From a bacterium (GTDB lineage: Bacteria; Armatimonadota; HRBIN16): a stretch of 13,853 bases of DNA. The stretch is from the NCBI GenBank assembly GCA_025057335.1, contig JANWXG010000048.1, positions 1-13,853 of the forward strand, read 5' to 3'. The position numbers were made by a program, and so were the translations under genes. A model generated the notes under the pieces. It worked only from the letters and a program-made list of their open reading frames with translations. It did no database searches and had not been told where the DNA came from. Below, one piece after another: positions 7,766-13,853 of this stretch (the first letter of the stretch is position 1; every line of letters starts with the position of its first letter).

Positions 7766-8328
7766 TGCGTCTGTTCTTCGCGGTATTGTTAGATGACCAC
7801 ACGCGACGGCGCGTGGCGCTCGTGCAGGAGACGATGAAACGGTCGCTAGCGGGACAGCGCATCGCTTGGGTCACGGAGGAGAACCTCCACCTTACCCTGC
7901 GTTTCCTGGGCGAGCAGGACGAGAAGGGCGCACGTTGCGCCATAGAGGCTGGACACTCGGTCGCACGCCAGCTCTCTCCGTTTCACTTCACGGTGCGAGG
8001 TGCGGGGGTGTTTCCCGACCCGCGCCATGCCCGGGTGCTGTGGGTAGGAGTAGAGGAGCCGGCAGAACCGCTGTACCAGCTCGCGCGTCATCTGGAAAAC
8101 GCACTGCGTCGGCAAGGCTTTCCTCCCGAAGACAGGCCCTTCCGCTCCCACATCACCCTAGCGCGAATCAAGGAGCCTCTTCCCACCCAAGTCATCCAAC
8201 AGCTGTTCAGCTGTCTGCCCGACGAGCCGCTAGGCAGTGTGCAGGTGCGCTCTTTCGTGCTGATGCAGAGCGTACTACGCCCTGAGGGAGCGGTATACAC
8301 ACCTGTTCAAGAGTTTGTGCTGCGCTAG
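7765..8328 (+). CDS. thpR: RNA 2',3'-cyclic phosphodiesterase (2H superfamily)
   Basis: 187 residues, a normal size for ThpR/LigT. The two HxTx catalytic signatures that define the 2H phosphoesterases are present: His42-Leu-Thr44 in 'ENLHLTLRFLGE', and His129-Ile-Thr131 in 'RSHITLARIK'. The N-terminus 'MRLFFAVLLDD' is also typical. The enzyme opens 2',3'-cyclic phosphate ends of RNA to 2'-phosphates and, in vitro, can ligate tRNA halves. The ATG shares its A with the TGA stop of cinA (7763-7767), giving a one-base overlap. The cinA-thpR pairing is a recurring neighbourhood, in some lineages continued by recA; recA is absent here. It is likely expressed from the upstream operon and coupled to cinA. 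Confidence in the family is high; the cellular role of ThpR is not well settled. Confidence 0.95.
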   Translation: MRLFFAVLLDDHTRRRVALVQETMKRSLAGQRIAWVTEENLHLTLRFLGEQDEKGARCAIEAGHSVARQLSPFHFTVRGAGVFPDPRHARVLWVGVEEPAEPLYQLARHLENALRRQGFPPEDRPFRSHITLARIKEPLPTQVIQQLFSCLPDEPLGSVQVRSFVLMQSVLRPEGAVYTPVQEFVLR

Positions 8329-8392
8329 GGATATTCGGCTGAGTGCTCGTCGGTGCGCCAGACGCTACGCAGCGAACCCGTCGGGCATCGGG

Positions 8393-8398
8393 TATACT
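8393..8398 (+). promoter_or_regulatory. Likely -10 element for metE
   Basis: TATACT in the 104-bp gap between thpR and metE, 34 bp before the GTG start, so transcription would begin near 8405 with a short leader of about 28 bases. I see no good -35 hexamer at 16-18 bp, so this is a partial match. The gap is too small for a cobalamin riboswitch. Confidence 0.4.
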
Positions 8399-8420
8399 AC
8401 AACTAATCTCTTTCGCTCTG

Positions 8421-8426
8421 AGGAGG
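8421..8426 (+). promoter_or_regulatory. Shine-Dalgarno site fixing the metE start
   Basis: AGGAGG lies 6 bases before the GTG at 8433. It supports that start over any in-frame start up to 90 bp upstream (e.g. 8343), which would add about 30 non-homologous residues and put the -10 element inside the gene. Confidence 0.85.
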
Positions 8427-8432
8427 ACAGCT

Positions 8433-10634
8433 GTGCGAACTTACGCGTACGGATATCCGCGCTTGGGCGAGAACCGAGAGTTCAAGCGAGTCGTTGAGGG
8501 CTACTGGCAGGGCAAGCTGGATAAGACACAACTGCGAGAGGGCATCCGCCAGCTGGAGCGACAGCGCGATGATACCTATGCCCAGTTTGTCGACGCCCAC
8601 CCCGTAGGGGAGATGACCCTGTACGACCACCTGCTGGATACGGCGATCATGCTGGGCATTTATCCGATAGACCCAGAAGACCTAGATGCCTACTTTGACT
8701 TGGCACGTGGGGCAGAGGCGCTGCCCATGACGAAATGGTTCAACACCAACTACCACTACCTGGTCTCACATCTCTCTCCGCATACCGAGTTCCGTCTGCA
8801 CTGGAATAAGCCGCTGCAAGCATATCAACAGAAGCCCTCAGGCTACCCCTATCTCATTGGCCCATATACCTTCCTGCGCCTCAGCCGTGGTCTGGAACCG
8901 GCGCAACTACCGAGCCTTCTGGAGAGGCTGACCCCTGTGTACGCCGAGATAGTGCAGAGTCTGAAGGAGGCAGGCGCCGCCTACATACACGTCGACGAAC
9001 CTGCCCTCGCTATGGAGGTCGCGGAGGACGATGTGCGAACCATCTGCTCCGTATACCAGACGCTGGGGCAGCACGCTCCCATCCTGCTGTTCACCTACTA
9101 CGATAGTGTGGACCTGCTACCCGCCTTGTACGACCTGCCGATTGCTGGTGTTGGCTTAGACCTGGTGCACGGAAAGCGAAACCGAGAGACCCTCGCCCAA
9201 CAGGGCTTCCCCAGCGACAAGGTGTTGATTGCTGGTATCGTCGATGGACGCAACGTGTGGAAGACAGACCTGCGTGTCGCCGCCGAACGTGTGCGTCAGC
9301 TGCAAGCGCAGACTGGCGCTACAATATGGATATCTAACGCCTCTCCGCTGATGCATCTTCCCGTAACAGTAGACTGGGAAACACAGCTCGACCCTGCCCT
9401 GCGCGAACGGATTGCTTTCGCCAAGGAGCGCTTGCAAGAGCTCAACCTGTTGAAAACCCTGCTTACCGAAGGGGAGACCGATGCCACCCGCTCTTGGAAC
9501 AGTTATCAGCACGACACTCGCCACTGGTACCTGCCAGCAGTGCAGCAGCGCGTGGCTCAGCTGACCCCCGCAGATTTCGAGCGCGAACTTCCTTATACCG
9601 AGCGCAGCCAGCTCCAGCGCGAACGGCTACAGCTTCCCCTGTTCCCCACCACCACCATTGGCAGCTTTCCGCAAACCGCCGAGGTGCGCCAGATGCGACA
9701 GGCATATCGTACGGGCAAAATCTCCCCGCAGGAGTATGAGCAGTATATCCAGCAGCAAATCCGCGACCTGGTTCGGCGTCAGGAGGAGCTGGGGCTGGAT
9801 GTGCTCGTGCACGGCGAATTCGAGCGAACGGACATGGTGGAGTTCTTCGCGGAGAAGATGGAGGGCATTGCCTTCACACAACACGGCTGGCTGCTCTCCT
9901 ACGGCACGCGCGTCTATCGTCCGCCTATCATCTACGGTGACGTCGCGCGTACCCAGCCGATGACCCTCAAGGAGATTACTTACGCCCAGTCGCTGACGCA
10001 AAAGCCAGTGAAGGGCATGCTCACCGGGCCCGTCACCATCATCGCATGGAGCTACGTGCGCGAGGATATCCCTATCGAGCAGGTGGCTTATCAGATTGCC
10101 CTCGCGCTGAACGACGAGGTGCGCGACCTAGAGGAGGCAGGCATTCCCATCATCCAAATCGATGAGCCCGCGTATCGTGAGCGGGCGCCCCTGAAGAAGG
10201 CGGATTGGGATGCTTACTTCCACTGGGCAGCGCAGGCGTTCAAACTCGCCGCACACGCCCAACCTCAAACCCAAGTGCACACGCATATGTGCTATTCCGA
10301 CTTCGGTGCAGTGCTGCACTACATCGACTGGATGGACGCCGACGTCATCACCATTGAGGCGGCGCGCTCTAGAGGTGAGGTCATCAGTGCGTTTGAACAC
10401 TACAACTACGCGCGGCAAATCGGACCAGGTGTGTTTGACGTGCATACCCCCGCGATACCTAGTGTCGAGTCGATTGAAACCGTGTTGGAGCGGGCGGTGC
10501 GCGTGTTCCCCAAAGAGCAGTTCTGGGTGAACCCGGACTGCGGTCTCAAGACACGCCGGTGGGAGGAGGTTCTCCCCGCTCTGAGGAACATGGTGCTGGC
10601 AGCGCACAACCTGCGTGCCAAGTATGGAGGTTGA
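8433..10634 (+). CDS. metE: Cobalamin-independent methionine synthase
   Basis: 733 residues from the GTG at 8433. The first residues 'RTYAYGYPRLGENREFK' are the standard MetE N-terminus, which supports this start. MetE transfers the methyl group from 5-methyltetrahydrofolate (triglutamate) to homocysteine, giving methionine in the cytoplasm. It consists of two TIM-barrel halves; the C-terminal catalytic half begins near 'TTTIGSFPQT'. The zinc ligands all appear: His618 and Cys620 ('THMCYS'), Glu642 ('ITIEAARS') and Cys703 ('VNPDCGLKTR'), with spacing equal to that of E. coli MetE (H641, C643, E665, C726). The gene seems to have its own promoter, although thpR ends only 104 bp upstream. It converges on def, with a GC-rich hairpin between. 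It looks intact. Whether the organism also has cobalamin-dependent MetH cannot be seen here. Confidence 0.97.
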   Translation: MRTYAYGYPRLGENREFKRVVEGYWQGKLDKTQLREGIRQLERQRDDTYAQFVDAHPVGEMTLYDHLLDTAIMLGIYPIDPEDLDAYFDLARGAEALPMTKWFNTNYHYLVSHLSPHTEFRLHWNKPLQAYQQKPSGYPYLIGPYTFLRLSRGLEPAQLPSLLERLTPVYAEIVQSLKEAGAAYIHVDEPALAMEVAEDDVRTICSVYQTLGQHAPILLFTYYDSVDLLPALYDLPIAGVGLDLVHGKRNRETLAQQGFPSDKVLIAGIVDGRNVWKTDLRVAAERVRQLQAQTGATIWISNASPLMHLPVTVDWETQLDPALRERIAFAKERLQELNLLKTLLTEGETDATRSWNSYQHDTRHWYLPAVQQRVAQLTPADFERELPYTERSQLQRERLQLPLFPTTTIGSFPQTAEVRQMRQAYRTGKISPQEYEQYIQQQIRDLVRRQEELGLDVLVHGEFERTDMVEFFAEKMEGIAFTQHGWLLSYGTRVYRPPIIYGDVARTQPMTLKEITYAQSLTQKPVKGMLTGPVTIIAWSYVREDIPIEQVAYQIALALNDEVRDLEEAGIPIIQIDEPAYRERAPLKKADWDAYFHWAAQAFKLAAHAQPQTQVHTHMCYSDFGAVLHYIDWMDADVITIEAARSRGEVISAFEHYNYARQIGPGVFDVHTPAIPSVESIETVLERAVRVFPKEQFWVNPDCGLKTRRWEEVLPALRNMVLAAHNLRAKYGG

Positions 10635-10640
10635 ACTCAT

Positions 10641-10669
10641 GGGGCGGAAGCCGACAGGTTCTCCGCCCC
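10641..10669. terminator. Hairpin between convergent metE and def, possible bidirectional terminator
   Basis: GGGGCGGA (10641-10648) pairs perfectly with TCCGCCCC (10662-10669) across a 13-base loop, six bases past the metE stop and seven bases past the def stop on the other strand. Neither side has a T tract, so it is not a textbook rho-independent terminator. Its place between two convergent stops makes a termination or mRNA-end role likely. Confidence 0.5.
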
Positions 10670-10676
10670 TGACGCA

Positions 10677-11231
10677 CTACCCACCAGCGGCAGCGAGTGG
10701 GCGCACCTCTTCCTGTGCTTCTTCCGTTGACCAGCGCAGGGTAGCGGGGTCAGCGCGGTCGATAAACAGAATACCGTCCAGGTGGTCTACTTCGTGCTGG
10801 ATAATCCGTGCAGTGAGCCCCTCTGCCTTAAACTTCATCGTTTTTCCCTGAAGGTTTTGCCCCTTCACCCAGATTGTCTGGGCGCGACGTACGTTACCAA
10901 TTAGCCCAGGTAGGGAAAGGCACCCTTCGGGCGGCTCGGTCTGCTCCCCCGCCATCTTCAAAATGACGGGGTTGATGAGCGCATGCACCTGCGGGTTGTC
11001 CTCGTCAGACATGTCGGTATACAGGATGATACGAACCGACTGTCCCACCTGCGGTGCGGCGAGACCAATGCCGTTGGCATCATGCATCGCCTTGCGCATG
11101 AAAGAGACCAGCTGTCGTATCTCTGGTGTGATACGCTTGACAGGCTCTGCCACCTGACGCAGGATGGGGTCGGGGTATTTTACGATAGGGTCGCCCTCTG
11201 CTCGCGGAAAGGGCGGTAACGACATCGCCAT
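10677..11231 (-). CDS. def: Peptide deformylase
   Basis: 184 residues. It removes the N-formyl group from new proteins co-translationally in the cytoplasm. All three family motifs are present: GIGLAAPQVG (54-63), EGCLSLPG (102-109) and QHEVDHLDG (145-153). The metal ligands are Cys104, His146 and His150, and the catalytic base is Glu147. 'YPDPILRQVAEPV' is the usual N-terminal strand. Two ATG codons are close together (11231 and 11225). The first is chosen because GGAGG (11241-11245 on this strand) lies 9 bases before it, against 15 for the second. The C-terminus runs on with a short tail (STEEAQEEVRPLAAAGG). It follows the dioxygenase gene by 21 bp, so co-transcription is likely. It is not beside fmt, its frequent partner, at least within this window. 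Confidence 0.97.
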   Translation of the reverse strand: MAMSLPPFPRAEGDPIVKYPDPILRQVAEPVKRITPEIRQLVSFMRKAMHDANGIGLAAPQVGQSVRIILYTDMSDEDNPQVHALINPVILKMAGEQTEPPEGCLSLPGLIGNVRRAQTIWVKGQNLQGKTMKFKAEGLTARIIQHEVDHLDGILFIDRADPATLRWSTEEAQEEVRPLAAAGG

Positions 11232-11251
11232 CTCACTCTCCCTCCGCGAGT

Positions 11252-11257
11252 ATTATA
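11252..11257 (-). promoter_or_regulatory. Consensus -10-like TATAAT before def
   Basis: On the - strand TATAAT lies 20 bp upstream of the def ATG and overlaps the stop codon of the dioxygenase gene. It matches the consensus exactly, but no convincing -35 lies 16-18 bp further up. If it is a promoter it gives def an independent, nearly leaderless transcript whose start would fall close to the GGAGG site, which argues against strong use. Confidence 0.3.
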
Positions 11258-12242
11258 CCCTGTTCGCGGCGGTTTGCACGCTCTCCATCATGCCATCTTC
11301 CATGCCCATCATGCGTGGTGGCGCTCCAACCTCGCCGCTTGTGGGCTCGGAAAGGAACACTGGGGTACCGAATTTGGGCGAGGCGTAAGGCAAGTGCGTA
11401 CTGCCTCGAGCTAAGATGTGCTGGTAGTTCGCACTATCTCCTTCGTAAGGCTCCCCGCCGTTCCAGGGCACCCACGAGCGGGCGTTACAGTAATGGCAGA
11501 CATACGCGCGACGGAAGCGGTCGCGAGTGCGGTTCGGGTAGGAACGGTGCAGAATGTGCCCATGAAAGAACAGTACGTCGCCCGGCTGCATCGGCACAGG
11601 GATGGGGTCAGGGTACTTGCGTACCACCTTGGTCAGTGTGTTCACCTCATCGTCGAGGTGGCTGACGTTCTCCACCTCGAAGAGGTCTTCGAACACGCCA
11701 TCAGCATGCACCAAGCCGTAGGGGGAAGTGGGCGGATAGATAGGTTCACAGTGCGAACCAGGGATGACCCACAGACAGCCGTTCTGCTCGTCAGCGGGGT
11801 CCAAAGCGATCCATGCGCCGATGAGTGTGTCGGGGTAGGTCGTGATGTAGTAGGAATCCTGATGCCAGCCCTGTCCACCCATGCCCGGCGGGTTGAAGAA
11901 GAGCATGCTTTGCAGCGCCAGCACGTCGGGACCAATCAACGCCTCCAACACGTCCAGCACGCGCGGATGGAGTAACCCCCACTCGGCAGTGGCGTCGATG
12001 CGGTGGAGCTGATGGATGCGCGTCTGCGTTTTGAATACCTCTTCCAGGGACGCCCTTTCAGACTGTTCAGTGGTAGCGGGAGGCTGGCGCCGGGTCTCCG
12101 CCCAGTCTATTAGTCTCTTCACATCCTCTTCAGAAAGCAGATTTTGCACCTTCAGATAACCATGACGCTGATAGTGCACATACTCCTCTACCTTCACCCG
12201 ATACCTATCGGCTCGTTCTACCGCTCTTGGAGTATACGCCAT
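11253..12242 (-). CDS. Phytanoyl-CoA dioxygenase (PhyH) family Fe(II)/2-oxoglutarate oxygenase
   Basis: 329 residues from the ATG at 12242. The double-stranded beta-helix motif for the iron is present: His127 and Asp129 in 'GWHQDSYY', and His232 in 'FFHGHILHRSYPN'. A 2-oxoglutarate-binding arginine follows in 'RTRDRFRRAYV' (Arg242-245 region). 'GCLWVIPGSH' (156-164) is also characteristic. Members hydroxylate very different small molecules (phytanoyl-CoA, ectoine, halogenation substrates), so the substrate cannot be told from the sequence. The start is set by GGAGG 8 bases upstream; an upstream in-frame ATG at 12263 has no such site and would add seven residues (MTMEDEE). The last ~35 residues are Met-rich (MMGMEDGMMES). 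It lies 21 bp before def, with no metabolic cluster around it to hint at a substrate. Confidence 0.92.
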   Translation of the reverse strand: MAYTPRAVERADRYRVKVEEYVHYQRHGYLKVQNLLSEEDVKRLIDWAETRRQPPATTEQSERASLEEVFKTQTRIHQLHRIDATAEWGLLHPRVLDVLEALIGPDVLALQSMLFFNPPGMGGQGWHQDSYYITTYPDTLIGAWIALDPADEQNGCLWVIPGSHCEPIYPPTSPYGLVHADGVFEDLFEVENVSHLDDEVNTLTKVVRKYPDPIPVPMQPGDVLFFHGHILHRSYPNRTRDRFRRAYVCHYCNARSWVPWNGGEPYEGDSANYQHILARGSTHLPYASPKFGTPVFLSEPTSGEVGAPPRMMGMEDGMMESVQTAANRV

Positions 12243-12250
12243 TTCCTCGT

Positions 12251-12255
12251 CCTCC
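12251..12255 (-). promoter_or_regulatory. Shine-Dalgarno site fixing the dioxygenase start
   Basis: GGAGG on the - strand, 8 bases before the ATG at 12242. It lies inside the extra codons that an upstream start at 12263 would require, so the shorter protein is preferred. Confidence 0.75.
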
Positions 12256-12277
12256 ATAGTCATTTGGTGCTGCTAGT

Positions 12278-12306
12278 AGTATACTTTCTCCGTCAATTGT
12301 CTGCAA
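12278..12306 (-). promoter_or_regulatory. Likely promoter of the dioxygenase-def transcript
   Basis: On the - strand TTGCAG (12301-12306) is followed after exactly 17 bp by TATACT (12278-12283). The -10 matches five of six consensus bases; the -35 keeps TTG only. The predicted start is around 12271, giving a leader of about 30 bases to the ATG at 12242. Confidence 0.5.
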
Positions 12307-12381
12307 GTCTGTGTGGAGGCGTTTTGAAAATTTCTCGCGCAACCTTACTGTGCACAGGAAGCGCTCAGAGTGAAGAGGCAA

Positions 12382-12409
12382 GAGATTCTTCGCTTCGCTC
12401 AGAATGACA
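12382..12409 (-). repeat. Interspersed short repeat, copy A
   Basis: A 28-base unit, read on the - strand as TGTCATTCTGAGCGAAGCGA and onward to ...ATCTC. It is identical to copy C (12592-12619) at 26 of 28 positions and in the same orientation. By memory this is one of the small 'ATTCTGAGCGAAGCGAAGAAT' elements scattered in many bacterial genomes, which give spurious peptides such as 'ILSEAKNL' and 'RFAQND'. Function is unknown. Confidence 0.8.
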
Positions 12410-12544
12410 GGGGCGCACTGACATGCGCCACTATCAACAGGGCACGTCTCAGCACCCGAGTGCACACGACGAGCTCTTCAGCTTGTAGTGAAGCACGTGA
12501 GTGCTTTTCGTGGACAAACGACATAGACTTCAGAACGACACAGG

Positions 12545-12620
12545 TTGTCATGCTGAGCCGTAGGCGAAGCATCCCTGACTTTCGCCGAGCCGAGGTTCTT
12601 CGCTCCGCTCAGAATGACAA
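12545..12620. repeat. Inverted pair of the same short repeat (copies B and C)
   Basis: Copy B (12545-12573, + orientation, TTGTCATGCTGAGC...GGCGAAGCATC) and copy C (12592-12620, - orientation) face each other across 18 bases. The outer 14 bases of the arms match at 13 positions; further in, the arms diverge with a two-base insertion. The whole could fold into a long imperfect hairpin. This layout is like REP/BIME or small MITE-type elements. No flanking direct duplication is obvious. Confidence 0.75.
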
Positions 12621-12727
12621 GAGGAGAGAATGACGAAAAGGGCTAGAGGGTGAGGTTCCCGTCGAGCCGCCGGTATGCCCTGCCTGCGCAGGTTTGCTCA
12701 ATCCGCGCGTGTAGAAGATTACCCCAC

Positions 12728-13853
<1,126 letters not shown>

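Larger units (their letters stand above)
12264..12727. other. Gene-free region between uvrB and the dioxygenase gene
   Basis: This 464-base stretch holds the dioxygenase promoter at its left end and a cluster of short repeats at 12360-12634. Between them are a 6-bp stem hairpin AAGCAC-GTGA-GTGCTT (12491-12506) followed by TTTC, and a 10-bp palindrome CCTGCGCAGG (12683-12692) in the stretch downstream of uvrB. I find no credible gene: open frames here are made of the repeats and lack ribosome binding sites. No clear rho-independent terminator for uvrB is visible. Confidence 0.7.

Noticed and set aside
8329..8432. Cobalamin riboswitch upstream of metE
   Set aside because: The gap is only 104 bases, shorter than the usual ~200-base element, and I see no B12-box-like sequence.
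11418..11975. 185-residue open frame on the + strand inside the dioxygenase gene
   Set aside because: Antisense to intact PhyH motifs; its composition is that of a reverse-strand shadow.
12205..12465. 86-residue open frame on the - strand containing 'VILSEAKNL'
   Set aside because: It is read through the repeat copy A and the dioxygenase promoter; the peptide is a known type of spurious translation of this repeat and there is no ribosome binding site.
12491..12506. Hairpin AAGCAC-GTGA-GTGCTT as a terminator
   Set aside because: Six pairs, short T run on the + strand where no gene precedes it, and about 220 bases from the uvrB stop on the other strand.
12370..12633. 87-residue open frame on the + strand containing 'ILRFAQND' and 'VLRSAQND'
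   Set aside because: The two similar peptides are just repeat copies A and C translated in the same frame; no other coding signal.
12360..12634. CRISPR array
   Set aside because: The repeat copies are in mixed orientation, unevenly spaced and degenerate, with no regular spacers and no cas gene.

Overview
The window reads as chromosomal DNA of a moderately GC-rich (by eye roughly 55-60 %) bacterium with an outer membrane. The diderm evidence is a signal-peptide protein with an OstA/LptD-like region and a predicted beta-barrel ending in phenylalanine. The mix of large surface proteins with Ig-like and FlgD-like domains, a PhyH dioxygenase and short intergenic repeats would fit a thermophilic Armatimonadota-type lineage. 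That placement is an inference from gene style only; there is no rRNA or other marker here.

Left part (1-6480, + strand): a cell-envelope block. It opens with the C-terminal 1227 codons of a giant secreted protein made of about six tandem ~105-residue repeats, an Ig-like domain, a duplicated 'IPxxxxWNMIG' module and a FlgD-type Ig C-terminus, closed by a strong hairpin terminator. Next come a secreted protein with a CsgG/LpoB-like look, proline tail and late hydrophobic segment, and 17 bp later an OstA/LptD-like barrel protein carrying an N-terminal invasin-type (Big_1) domain.

Middle part (6530-10634, + strand): housekeeping genes. cinA and thpR are translationally coupled by a one-base stop/start overlap. 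metE (cobalamin-independent methionine synthase) follows behind its own likely promoter and a strong Shine-Dalgarno site. A GC-rich hairpin lies between metE and the convergent def gene.

Right part (10641-13853, - strand): a PhyH-family Fe(II)/2-oxoglutarate dioxygenase gene is followed after 21 bp by def (peptide deformylase), probably co-transcribed from a promoter upstream of the dioxygenase gene. A gene-free stretch of about 485 bp then holds degenerate copies of a short interspersed repeat, two of them as an inverted pair. The window ends inside uvrB, whose C-terminal 374 codons are present with the UVR motif.

I see no CRISPR array, transposase, integrase, tRNA, rRNA or defence system. 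The least ordinary material is the envelope block and the intergenic repeat cluster.
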